Part shown: piece after piece, positions 13,130 to 24,530 of the stretch
How positions within the stretch are numbered: the first letter of the stretch is position 1
How the letters are laid out: each line of letters begins with the position of its first letter
Source: Calliopsis andreniformis
Taxonomy: Eukaryota; Arthropoda; Insecta; Hymenoptera; Andrenidae
DNA: 64,000 nt
Direction of reading: 5' to 3'
Assembly: GCF_051401765.1 (NCBI RefSeq)
Contig: NW_027480423.1
Location: forward strand, 10,540,001 to 10,604,000
Translations under genes and position numbers: made by a program
The notes under the pieces: generated by a model
Databases searched by the model: none
What the model was told of the DNA's origin: nothing
What the model saw: only the letters and a program-made list of their open reading frames with translations

Positions 13130-14759
13130 GTGAAGCCTAGGTTGCCCGGCACGTAGAAGTGACCATAACTTTCACACTGGTTGCTATCATTCGTTTTATA
13201 TGATGGAAAAACTGTTGTATTTATATTGTATTTTATGCTTCTGGCGTTCACTTCTTAGGCCCTAACTATTCGATTTGGTGGAACAACGGCCTAGAGTGAA
13301 GCCTAGGTGGCCCGGAACGTAGAAATGACCATAACTTTTACACTGGTAGCTTTTATTCGTTTTATGCAATGGAAAAACTGTTCTATTTATTTTGCATTTT
13401 ATGCTTCGGGCGTTGACTTCTAAGGCCCTAACTGATTGATCTGGAGGAGCAACGCCCTAGTGTGAAGCCTAGGTTGCCCGGAACGTAGAAAAGACCATAA
13501 CTTTTACACTGGTAGCAATTATTCGTTTTATACAATGGAAAAACCGTCCTATTTATTTTGTATTTTATGCTTCGGGCGTTGACTTCTAAGGCCCTAACTG
13601 TTTGATCTGGTGAAGCAACGCCCTAGATTGAAGCCTAGGTTGCCCGGAACGTAGAAATGACCATAACTTTCACACTGGTTGCTATTATTCGTTTTATACG
13701 ATGGAAAAACTGTTATATTTATATTGTATGTTATGCTTCTAGCGTTGACTTCTTAGGCCCTAACTATTCGATCTGGTGGAACAACACCCTAGAGTGAAGC
13801 CTAGGTTGCCTGGAACGTAGAAATGACCATCACTTTTACACGGGTTGCAATTATTCCTGTTATAGAATGGAAAGACTGTTGTATTTTTATTGTATTTTAT
13901 GCTTCACGCGTTGACTTCTGAGGCCGTAGCTATTCGATGTAGTGGATGAACGCCTTAGAGTGAAGTCTAGGTTGCCCGGAACGTAGAAATGTCCATATCT
14001 TTCACACTGTTTGCAATTATTCATTTTATACGATGGCAATGCTGTTGTATTTATATCGTATTTTATGCTTCTGGCGTTCACTTCTTAGTCCCTAACTATT
14101 CGATCTGGTGGATCAACGCCCTAGGGTGAAGCCTATGTTGCCCGGAACGTAGAAATGACCATAACTTTTACACTGGTAGCTATTATTCGTTTTATGCAAT
14201 GGAAAAACTGTTCTATTTATTTTGCATTTTATGCTTCGGGCGTTGACTTCTAAGGCCCTAACTGATTGATCTGGAGGAGCAACACCCTAGTGTGAAGCCT
14301 AGGTTGCCCGGAACGTAGAAATGACCATAACTTTCACACTGGTTGCTATTATTCGTTTTATACGATGGAAAAGCTGTTGTATTTATATCGTATTTTATGC
14401 TTCTGGCGTTGACTTCTAATTCCCTCAACTATTCGATCTGGTGGAGCAACGCCCTAGAGCGAAGCCTAGGTTGCCCGGAACGTAGAAATGACCATTACTT
14501 TCACACTGTTTGCAATTATTCATTTTATACGATGGAAAAGCTGTTGTATTTATATTGCATTTTATTCTTCTGGCGTTGACTTTTAAGGCCGTAGCTATTA
14601 GATGTGGTGGAGCAACGCCCTAGAGTGTCGCATAGGTTGCCCGGAACGTAGAAATGACCATTACTTTCACAATGTTTGCAAATATTCATTTTATGCGATG
14701 GAAAAACTGTTGTACTTATATTGTATTTTATTCTTCTGGCGTTGAATTCTAAGTCCCTA

Positions 14760-16954
14760 GCTTTTCGATCTCGTGGAGCAACGCCCTAGAGCGAAACCTA
14801 GGTTACCCGGAACGTAGAAATGACCAGTGCTTTCACACTGGTTGCAGTTATTCCTGTTATACGATGGAAAAACTGTTGCACCTTTATTGTATTTTATGCT
14901 TCTGGCGTTCACATCTAAGGCCCTAACTGTTTGATCTGGTGGAGCAACGCCCTAGAGTGAAGCCTAGGTTGCCCGGAACGTAGAAATGACCATAACTTTC
15001 ACACTGGTTGCTATTATTCGTTTTATACGATGGAAAAACTGTTATATTTATATTGTATTTTATGCTTCTGGCGTTGACTTCTTAGGCCCTAACTATACGA
15101 TCTGGTGGAACAACACCCTAGAGTGAAGCCTAGGTTGCCTGGAACGTAGAAATGACCATCACTTTTACACGGGTTGCAATTATTCCTGTTATAGAATGGA
15201 AAGACTGTTGTATTTTTATTGTATTTTATGCTTCACGCGTTGACTTCTGAGGCCGTAGCTATTCGATGTGGTGGATGAACGCCTTAGAGTGAAGCCTAGG
15301 TTGCCCGGAACGTAGAAATGTCCATATCTTTCACACTGTTTGCAATTATTCATTTTAGACGATGGCAATGCTGTTGTATTTATACTGTATTTTATGCTTC
15401 TGACGTTGACTTCTTAGGCCCTAACTATTCGATCTGGTGGAGCAATGCCTCAGAGTTAAGTCTAGGATGCCCGAAACGCCGAAATGATCATTACTTTCAC
15501 GCTTGTTGCAATTACTCCTGTTATACCATGAAAAGACTCTTGTATTTTTATTGTATTTTGTGCCTCAGGCGTAGGCTTCTAAGGCCGTAGCTATTCGATA
15601 TGGTGGATCACCGTCCTAGAGTGAACCCTATGTTGCGCGGATCGTAGAAACGACCACTTCTTTCACACTGTTTGCAATTATTCATTTAATATGATGGAAA
15701 AGCTGTTCTATTTATATCGTATTTTATGCTTCTGGCGTTGAATTCTAAGGACCTAACTATTCGATCTGGTGGAGCAACGCCCTAGAGTGAAGCCCTGGTT
15801 GCTCGGAAAGTAGAAATGACCATAACTTTCACACTGGTTGCAATTATTCGTTTTATACGATGGAAAAACTGTTGCATCTTTATCGTATTTTATGCTTCTG
15901 GCGTTGACTTCTTAGGCTGTAACTATACGATCTGGTGGAGCAACGCCCTAGAGTGAAGCCTAGGTTGCCTGGAACGTAGAAATGACCATCACTTTTACAC
16001 GGGTTGCAATTATTCCTGTTATAGGATGGAAAGACTGTTGTATTTTTATTGAATTTTATGCTTCACGCGTTGACTTCTGAGGCCGTAGCTATTCGATCTG
16101 GTGGAACAACGCCCTAGAGTGAAGCCTAGGTTGCCCGGAACGTAGAAATGTCCATATCTTTCACACTGTTTGCAATTATTCATTTTATACGATGGCAATG
16201 CTGTTGTATTTATATTGTATTTTATGCTTCTGGCGTTGACTTCTTAGGCCGTAACTATACGATCTGGTGGAGCAACGCCCTGGAGTGAAAGCTAGGTTTC
16301 CCGGAACGTAGAAATGACCACTACTATCACACTGGTTGCAAATAATTCCTGCTATACGATGGAAAAACTGTTGTATTTTTATTGCATTTTATGCTTCGGG
16401 CATTGACTTCTAAGGCCCTAACTATTCAGTCTGTTGGAGCAACGCCCTAGGGTGAAGCCTAGGTTGCCCGGAACGTAGAAATGACCATAACTTTCACACA
16501 GGATGCAATTATTCGTTTTATACGATGGAAAAGCTGTTGTATTTATATCGTATTTTATGCTTCCGGCGTTGACTTCTTAGGCCCTAACTATTCAATCTGT
16601 TGGAGCAACGCCCTAGGGTGAAGCCTAGGTTGCCCTGAACGTAGAAATGACCATAACTTTCACACTGTTTGCAATTATTCATTTTATACGATGGCAATGC
16701 TGTTGTATTTATATTGTATTTTATGCTTCTGGCGTTCACTTCTTAGGCCCTAACTATTCGATCTGGTGGATCAACGCCCTACGGTGAAGCCTAGGTTGCC
16801 CGGAACGTAGAAATGACCATAACTTTTACACTGGTAGCTATTATTCGTTTTATGCAATGGAAAAACTGTTCTATTTATTTTGCATTTTATGCTTCGGGCG
16901 TTGACTTCTAAGGCACTAACTGATTGATCTGGAGGAGCAACACCCTAGTGTGAC
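14760..16954. repeat. Satellite, transition from block A types to the 7-monomer domain
   Basis: About 13 monomers with no gene or other element. The first monomers continue types seen in block A. From about 15241 to 15950 the sequence matches 18730-19440 (offset about 3489 bp) and includes the divergent CAGAGTTAAGTC monomer. From about 15940 to 16560 it matches 21256-21876 (offset 5316 bp), so this stretch shares sequence with both zone 2 and zone 3. Confidence 0.8.
15425..15590. repeat. Divergent monomer class (CAGAGTTAAGTC type), copy 1
   Basis: A full-length 166-bp monomer that carries many linked changes against the majority: GCAATGCCTCAGAG, GTCTAGGATGCCCG, AACGCCGAAATGATC, CACGCTTGTTGC, ATACCATGAAAAG and GCCTCAGGCGTAGG. 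It lacks the usual CCTAGG core, having TCTAGG instead. The same class recurs at four other places in the window. Confidence 0.85.
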
Positions 16955-18117
16955 GCCTAGGTTGCCCGGAACGTAGAAATGACCATAACTTTCACACTGG
17001 TTGCTATTATTCGTTTTATACGATGGAAAAGCTGTTGTATTTATATCGTATTTTATGCTTCTGGCGTTGACTTCTAATTCCCTCAACTATTCGATCTGGT
17101 GGAGCAACGCCCTAGAGCGAAGCCTAGGTTGCCCGGAACGTGGAAATGACCATTACCTTCACACTGTTTGCAATTATTCATTTTATACGATGGAAAAGCT
17201 GTTGTATTTATATTGCATTTTATTCTTCTGGCGTTGACTTTTAAGGCCGTAGCTATTAGATGTGGTGGAGCAACGCCCTAGAGTGTCGCATAGGTTGCCC
17301 GGAACGTAGAAATGACCATTACTTTCACAATGTTTGCAAATATTCATTTTATGCGATGGAAAAACTGTTGTACTTATATCGTATTTTATTCTTCTGGCGT
17401 TGAATTCTAAGTCCCTAGCTTTTCGATCTCGTGGAGCAACGCCCTAGAGCGAAACCTAGGTTACCCGGAACGTAGAAATGACCAGTGCTTTCACACTCGT
17501 TGCAGTTATTCCTGTTATACGATGGAAAAACTGTTGCACCTTTATTGTATTTTATGCTTCTGGCGTTCACATCTAAGGCCCTAACTGTTTGATCTGGTGG
17601 ATGAACGCCTTAGAGTGAAGCCTAGGTTGCCCGGAACGTAGAAATGTCCATATCTTTCACACTGTTTGCAATTATTCATTTTAGACGATGGCAATGCTAT
17701 TGTATTTATACTGTATTTTATGCTTCTGACGTTGACTTCTTAGGCCCTAACTATTCGATCTGGTGGAGCAATGCCTCAGAGTTAAGTCTAGGATGCCCGA
17801 AACGCCGAAATGATCATTACTTTCACGCTTGTTGCAATTATTCCTGTTATACCATGAAAAGACTGTTGTATTTTTATTGTATTTTGTGCCTCAGGCGTAG
17901 GCTTCTAAGGCCGTAGCTATTCGATATGGTGGAGCACCGCCCTAGAGTGAAGCCGAGGTTGCTCGGAACGTAGAAATGACCACTTCTTTCACACTGTTTG
18001 CAATTATTCATTTAATATGATGGAACAGCTGTTGTATTTATATCGTATTTTATGCTTCGGGCGTTGACTTCTTAGGCCCTAACTATTCAATCTGTTGGAG
18101 CAACGCCCTAGGGTGAA
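16955..18117. repeat. 7-monomer higher-order repeat, unit 1 (1163 bp)
   Basis: The unit is seven monomers plus one base. Its first 982 bp recur at 18118-19099 with an offset of exactly 1163 bp. Linked markers include GGAACGTGGAAATGACC, TTATATCGTATTTTATTC, CTATTGTATTTATACTG and the divergent monomer at 17751-17916. The two units differ by only a few substitutions by eye, so the duplication is recent. Confidence 0.9.
17751..17916. repeat. Divergent monomer class, copy 2
   Basis: Same linked variants as the monomer at 15425. It is carried as one of seven monomers in the 1163-bp repeat. Confidence 0.85.
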
Positions 18118-19099
18118 GCCTAGGTTGCCCGGAACGTAGAAATGACCATAACTTTCACACTGGTTGCTATTATTCGTTTTATACGATGGAAAAGCTGTTG
18201 TATTTATATCGTATTTTATGCTTCTGGCGTTGACTTCTAATTCCCTCAACTATTCGATCTGGTGGAGCAACGCCCTAGAGCGAAGCCTAGGTTGCCCGGA
18301 ACGTGGAAATGACCATTACCTTCACACTGTTTGCAATTATTCATTTTATACGATGGAAAAGCTGTTGTATTTATATTGCATTTTATTCTTCTGGCGTTGA
18401 CTTTTAAGGCCGTAGCTATTAGATGTGGTGGAGCAACGCCCTAGAGTGTCGCATAGGTTGCCCGGAACGTAGAAATGACCATTACTTTCACAATGTTTGC
18501 AAATATTCATTTTATGCGATGGAAAAACTGTTGTACTTATATCGTATTTTATTCTTCTGGCGTTGAATTCTAAGTCCCTAGCTTTTCGATCTCGTGGAGC
18601 AACGCCCTAGAGCGAAACCTAGGTTACCCGGAACGTAGAAATGACCAGTGCTTTCACAGTCGTTGCAGTTATTCCTGTTATACGATGGAAAAACTGTTGC
18701 ACCTTTATTGTATTTTATGCTTCTGGCGTTCACATCTAAGGCCCTAACTGTTTGATCTGGTGGATGAACGCCTTAGAGTGAAGCCTAGGTTGCCCGGAAC
18801 GTAGAAATGTCCATATCTTTCACACTGTTTGCAATTATTCATTTTAGACGATGGCAATGCTATTGTATTTATACTGTATTTTATGCTTCTGACGTTGACT
18901 TCTTAGGCCCTAACTATTCGATCTGGTGGAGCAATGCCTCAGAGTTAAGTCTAGGATGCCCGAAACGCCGAAATGATCATTACTTTCACGCTTGTTGCAA
19001 TTATTCCTGTTATACCATGAAAAGACTGTTGTATTTTTATTGTATTTTGTGCCTCAGGCGTAGGCTTCTAAGGCCGTAGCTATTCGATATGGTGGATCA
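18118..19099. repeat. 7-monomer higher-order repeat, unit 2 (partial, 982 bp)
   Basis: Second, incomplete unit of the 1163-bp repeat. It ends near 19099, where the unit 1 sequence (GGAGCACCGCCCTAG) gives way to GGATCACCGTCCTAG, the continuation found at about 15605. The end is therefore a switch between two related templates rather than the end of the satellite. Confidence 0.85.
18914..19079. repeat. Divergent monomer class, copy 3
   Basis: Copy of the monomer at 17751, exactly 1163 bp downstream, produced by the 7-monomer duplication. Confidence 0.85.
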
Positions 19100-19578
19100 C
19101 CGTCCTAGAGTGAACCCTATGTTGCTCGGATCGTAGAAACGACCACTTCTTTCACACTGTTTGCAATTATTCATTTAATATGATGGAAAAGCTGTTCTAT
19201 TTATATCGTATTTTATGCTTCTGGCGTTGAATTCTAAGGACCTAACTATTCGATCTGGTGGAGCAACGCCCTAGAGTGAAGCCTAGGTTGCTCGGAAAGT
19301 AGAAATGACCATAACTTTCACACTGGTTGCAATTATTCGTTTTATACGATGGAAAAACTGTTGCATCTTTATCGTATTTTATGCTTCTGGCGTTGACTTC
19401 TTAGGCTGTAACTATACGATCTGGTGGAGCAACGCCCTGGAGTGAAACCTAGGTTGCCCGGAACGTAGAAATGACCACTACTATCACACTGGTTGCAAAT
19501 TATTCCTGCTATACGATGGAAAAACTGTTGTATTTTTATTGCATTTTATGCTTCGGGCATTGACTTCTAAGGCCCTAA
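19100..19578. repeat. Satellite between the 7-monomer repeat and the homogenised run
   Basis: About three ordinary monomers in register. Those up to about 19440 match 15610-15950. The last one (TGGAGTGAAACC, CACTACTATCACACTGG, ATTCCTGCTATACG) is a type shared with zone 3. Nothing else is present. Confidence 0.8.
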
Positions 19579-20242
19579 CTATTCAATCTGTTGGAGCGAC
19601 GCCCTAGGGTAAAGCCTAGGTTGCCCGGAACGTAGAAATGACCATAACTTTCACACAGGATGCAATTATTCGTTTTATACGATGGAAAAGCTGTTGTATT
19701 TATATCGTATTTTATGCTTCCGGCGTTGACTTCTTAGGCCCTAACTATTCAATCTGTTGGAGCAACGCCCTAGGGTGAAGCCTAGGTTGCCCAGAACGTA
19801 GAAATGACCATAACTTTCACACTGGTTGCAATTATTCGTTTTATACGCTGGAAAAGCTGTTGTATTTATATCGTATTTTATGCTTCCGGCGTTGACTTCT
19901 TAGGCCCTAACTATTCAATCTGTTGGAGCAACGCCCTAGGGTGAAGCCTAGGTTGCCCAGAACGTAGAAATGACCATAACTTTCACACTGGTTGCAATTA
20001 TTCGTTTTATACGATGGAAAAGCTGTTGTATTTATATCGTATTTTATGCTTCTGGCGTTGACTTCTTAGGCCCTAACTATTCAATCTGTTGGAGCAACGC
20101 CCTAGGGTGAAGCCTAGGTTGCCCAGAACGTAGAAATGACCATAACTTTCACACTGGTTGCAATTATTCGTTTTATACGATGGAAAAGCTGTTGTATTTA
20201 TATCGTATTTTATGCTTCTGGCGTTGACTTCTTAGGCCCTAA
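19579..20242. repeat. Run of four near-identical monomers
   Basis: Monomers start at 19579, 19745, 19911 and 20077, all 166 bp. The last three differ at only about two sites (GATGG versus GCTGG, and TTCTGG versus TTCCGG) and share the uncommon GCCCAGAACG variant. The first is slightly more different (GGAGCGACG, CACAGGATGC). Adjacent monomers elsewhere in the array usually differ at many positions, so this is a local, recent single-monomer amplification. Confidence 0.88.
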
Positions 20243-21909
20243 CTATTCCATCTGATGGAACAACGCCCTAGGGTGAAGCCTAGATTGCCCGGAACGTTGA
20301 AATGACCATAACTTTCACACTGGTTGCTAATATTCGTTTTATACGATGGAAAAACTGTTATATTTATATTGTATTTTATTCTTATGACGTTGAATTCTAA
20401 GTCCCTAGCTATTCGATCTGGTGGAGCAACGCCCTCGAGTGAAACCTAGGTTACCCGGAACGTAGAAATGACCAGTACTTTCACACTGTTTGCAGTTATT
20501 CCTGTTATACGATGGAAAAACTGTTGTATCTTTATTGTATTTTATGCTTCTGGCGTTGACTTCTAAGGCCCTAACTATTCGATCAGGTGGAGCAACGCCC
20601 TAGAGTGAAACCTAGGTTTCTCGAAATGTAGAAATGACCATAACTTTCACACTGGTTGCAATTATTCATTTTATACGATGGAAAAACTGTTGTACTTATA
20701 CTGTATTTTAATCTTATGGCGTTGAATTCTATGTCCCTAGCTATTCGATATGGTGGAGCAACGCCCTAGAGTGAAACCTAGGTTACCCGGAACGTAGAAA
20801 TGACCAGTACTTTCATACTGTTTGCAGTTATTCCTGTTATACGATGGAAAAACCTTTGCATCTATATTGTATTTTATGCTTCCGGCGTTGACTTCTAAGG
20901 CCCTAGCTATTCGATTTGGTGGAGCAACACCCTAGAGTGAAACCTAGGTTGCTCGAAATGTAGAAATCACCATAACTTTCACACTGGTTGCAATTATTCG
21001 TTTTATATGATGGAAAAACTGTTGTATTTATATTGTATTTTATGCTTCCGGCGTTGACTTCATAGGCCCTAACTATTCAATCTGTTGGAGCAACGCCCTA
21101 GGGTGAAGCCTAGGTTGCCCGGAACGTAGAAATGACCATAACTTTCACACTGGTTGCAATTATTCGTTTTATACGATGGAAAAGCTGTTCTATTTATTTT
21201 GTATTTAATGCTTCGGGCGTTGACTTCTTAGGCCCTAACTATTCGATCTGGTGGAACAACGCCCTAGAGTGAAGCCTAGGTTGCCTGGAACGTAGAAATG
21301 ACCATCACTTTTACACGGGTTGCAATTATTCCTGTTATAGGATGGAAAGACTGTTGTATTTTTATTGTATTTTATGCTTCACGCGTTGACTTCTGAGGCC
21401 GTAGCTATTCGATGTCGTGGATGAACGCCTTACAGTGAAGCCTAGGTTGCCCGGAACGTAGAAATGTCCATATCTTTCACACTGTTTGCAATTATTCATT
21501 TTATACGATGGCAATGCTGTTGTATTTATATTGTATTTTATGCTTCTGGCGTTGACTTCTTAGGCCGTAACTATACCATCTGGTGGAGCAACGCCCTGGA
21601 GTGAAACCTAGGTTTCCCGGAACGTAGAAATGACCACTACTATCACACTGGTTGCAAATAATTCCTGCTATACGATGGAAAAACTGTTGTATTTTTATTG
21701 CATTTTATGCTTCGGGCATTGACTTCTAAGGCCCTAACTATTCAACCTGTTGGAGCAACGCCCTAGGGTGAAGCCTAGGTTGCCCGGAACGTAGAAATGA
21801 CCATAACTTTCACACAGGATGCAATTATTCGTTTTATACGATGGAAAAGCTGTTGTATTTATATCGTATTTTATGCTTCCGGCGTTGACTTCTTAGGCCC
21901 TAACTATTC
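20077..21909. repeat. Block D, copy 1 (1.83 kb)
   Basis: Recurs at 24531-26363 with a constant offset of 4454 bp. Markers include GCCCTCGAGTG near 20431, GTTTCTCGAAATG near 20615, a monomer ending AATCTTATGGCG and the GATGTCGTGGATGAACG monomer near 21411. Only scattered substitutions separate the copies, for example near 20854, 20967, 21191 and 21747. The two copies are not adjacent; blocks E and F lie between them. Confidence 0.88.
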
Positions 21910-22899
21910 AATCTGTTGGAGCAACGCCCTAGGGTGAAGCCTAGGTTGCCCGGAACCTAGAAATGACCATAACTTTCACACTGGTTGCAATTATTCGTTT
22001 TATACGATGGAAAAGCTGTTGTATTTATATCGTATTTTATGCTTCTGGCGTTGACTTCTTAGGCCCTAACTATTCCATCTGATGGAACAACGCCCTATGG
22101 TGAAGCCTAGATTGCCGGGAACGTTGAAATGACCATAACTTTCACTCTGGTTGCTAATATTCGTTTTATACGATGTAAAAACTGTTGTACTTATATTGTA
22201 TTTTATTCTTCTGGCGTTGAATTCTAAGTCCCTAGCTTTTCGATCTCGTGGAGCAACGCCCTAGCGTGAAACCTAGGTTACCCGGAACGTAGAAATGACC
22301 AGTACTTTCACACTGGTTGCAGTTATTCCTGTTATACGATGGAAAAACTGTTGCACCTTTATTGTATTTTATGCTTCTGGCGTTGACATCTAAGGCCCTA
22401 ACTGTTTGATCTGGTGGAGCAACGCCCTAGAGTGAAGCCTAGGTTGCCGGGAACGTAGAAGTGACCATAACTTTCACACTGGTTGCTATTATTCGTTTTA
22501 TACGATGGAAAAACTGTTATATCTATATTTTATTTTATGCTTCTGGCGTTGACTTCTTAGGCCCTAACTATTCGATCTGGTGGAACAACACCCTAGAGTG
22601 AAGCCTAGGTTGCCTGGAACGTAGAAATGACCATCACTTTTACACGGGTTGCAATTATTCCTGTTATACCATGAAAAGACTGTTGTATTTCTATTGTATT
22701 TTGTGCCTCAGGCGTAGGCTTCTAAGGCCGTAGCTATTCGATATGGTGGAGCACCGCCCTAGAGTGAAGCCGAGGTTGCTCGGAACGTAGAAATGACCAC
22801 TTCTTTCACACTGTTTGCAATTATTCATTTAATATGATGGAACAGCTGTTGTATTTATATCGTATTTTATGCTTCGGGCGTTGACTTCTTAGGCCCTAA
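21904..22899. repeat. 6-monomer higher-order repeat E, unit 1 (996 bp)
   Basis: Exactly six monomers, repeated at 22900-23895. The unusual GGAACCTAGAAATG variant (near 21952 and 22948), the ACGATGTAAAAAC variant and the CCATGAAAAGAC monomer are in both. Differences are few (CTATGG versus CTAGGG near 22095, and GCCGGG versus GCCCGG near 22114). Confidence 0.9.
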
Positions 22900-23895
22900 C
22901 TATTCAATCTGTTGGAGCAACGCCCTAGGGTGAAGCCTAGGTTGCCCGGAACCTAGAAATGACCATAACTTTCACACTGGTTGCAATTATTCGTTTTATA
23001 CGATGGAAAAGCTGTTGTATTTATATCGTATTTTATGCTTCTGGCGTTGACTTCTTAGGCCCTAACTATTCCATCTGATGGAACAACGCCCTAGGGTGAA
23101 GCCTAGATTGCCCGGAACGTTGAAATGACCATAACTTTCACTCTGGTTGCTAATATTCGTTTTATACGATGTAAAAACTGTTGTACTTATATTGTATTTT
23201 ATTCTTCTGGCGTTGAATTCTAAGTCCCTAGCTTTTCGATCTCGTGGAGCAACGCCCTAGCGTGAAACCTAGGTTACCCGGAACGTAGAAATGACCAGTA
23301 CTTTCACACTGGTTGCAGTTATTCCTGTTATACGATGGAAAAACTGTTGCACCTTTATTGTATTTTATGCTTCTGGCGTTGACATCTAAGGCCCTAACTG
23401 TTTGATCTGGTGGAGCAACGCCCTAGAGTGAAGCCTAGGTTGCCGGGAACGTAGAAGTGACCATAACTTTCACACTGGTTGCTATTATTCGTTTTATACG
23501 ATGGAAAAACTGTTATATCTATATTTTATTTTATGCTTCTGGCGTTGACTTCTTAGGCCCTAACTATTCGATCTGGTGGAACAACACCCTAGAGTGAAGC
23601 CTAGGTTGCCTGGAACGTAGAAATGACCATCACTTTTACACGGGTTGCAATTATTCCTGTTATACCATGAAAAGACTGTTGTATTTCTATTGTATTTTGT
23701 GCCTCAGGCGTAGGCTTCTAAGGCCGTAGCTATTCGATATGGTGGAGCACCGCCCTAGAGTGAAGCCGAGGTTGCTCGGAACGTAGAAATGACCACTTCT
23801 TTCACACTGTTTGCAATTATTCATTTAATATGATGGAACAGCTGTTGTATTTATATCGTATTTTATGCTTCGGGCGTTGACTTCTTAGGCCCTAA
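22900..23895. repeat. 6-monomer higher-order repeat E, unit 2 (996 bp)
   Basis: Second full 996-bp unit, directly adjoining unit 1. It ends at 23895, where the array passes to a monomer with CTAACATTTCGATC. Parts of this unit are also found at 26359-26730 and again from 27140. Confidence 0.9.
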
Positions 23896-24526
23896 CATTT
23901 CGATCTGGTGGAGCAACGCCCTAGAGTGTAGCCTAGGTTGCACGGAATGTAGAAATGACCATAACTTTCACACTGGTTGCAATTATTCGTTTTATACGAT
24001 GGAAAAGCTGTTGCATCTTTATCGTATTTTATGCTTCGGGCGTTGACTTCTTAGGCCGTAACTATTCGATCTGGTGGAGCAACGCCCTGGAGTGAAACCT
24101 AGGTTGCCCGGAACGTAGAAATGACCACTACTATCACACTGGTTGCAAATTATTCCTGCTATACGATGGAAAAACTGTTGTATTTTTATTGCATTTTATG
24201 CTTCGGGCTTTGACTTCTAAGGCCCTAACTATTCATTCTGTTGCCCGGAACGTAAAAATGACCATAACTTTCACACTGGTTGCTATTATTCGTTTTATAT
24301 GATGGAAAAGCTGTTGTACTTATATTGTAATTTATGCTTCTGGCGTTGACTTCTTAGGCCCTAACTATTTGATCTGGTGGACCACCGCCCTAGAGTGAAG
24401 CCTAGGTTGCCCGGAACGTAGGACATACCATTACCTTCACACTGGTTGCAATTATTGCTTGTATGCGATGGAAAAACTGTTGCACCTTTTTTGTATTTTA
24501 TGCTTCTGGCGTTGTCTCCATAGGCC
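23184..24526. repeat. Block F, copy 1 (1.34 kb)
   Basis: Recurs at 27140-28482 with an offset of 3956 bp, including the 30-bp-deleted monomer at 24229. Other shared markers are GTTGCACGGAATG near 23939, GTAGGACATACC near 24419 and GGCGTTGTCTCCATAGG near 24509. The copies differ by a few substitutions only. It overlaps the second unit of repeat E, so copying blocks cross earlier repeat boundaries. Confidence 0.87.
24229..24364. repeat. Truncated monomer (136 bp, 30-bp deletion), copy 1
   Basis: The monomer reads CTATTCATTCTGTTGCCCGG, skipping the GAGCAACG-to-CCTAG part. Related full-length monomers have GTTG at bases 12-15 and again at bases 42-45. The deletion removes exactly one GTTG and the 26 bases between, as expected for slippage or microhomology-mediated loss. 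It also removes the CCTAGG core. Confidence 0.9.
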
Positions 24527-24530
24527 CTAA

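Larger units (their letters stand above)
7133..14759. repeat. Superblock A, copy 2 (expanded)
   Basis: Tandem copy of bases 1-6469, with only a few substitutions noticed by eye, for example near 7807, 12451, 13729 and 13804. It is about 1.16 kb longer than copy 1 because a seven-monomer segment was duplicated inside it after the copies separated. Both ends fall at the same place in the monomer as in copy 1, so the duplication kept register. Confidence 0.9.

Noticed and set aside
1..14759. Assembly artefact as explanation for the near-identical 7.1-kb copies.
   Set aside because: Cannot be excluded from sequence alone, but the second copy has its own 1157-bp expansion and scattered private substitutions and indels, which argues for real divergent copies.
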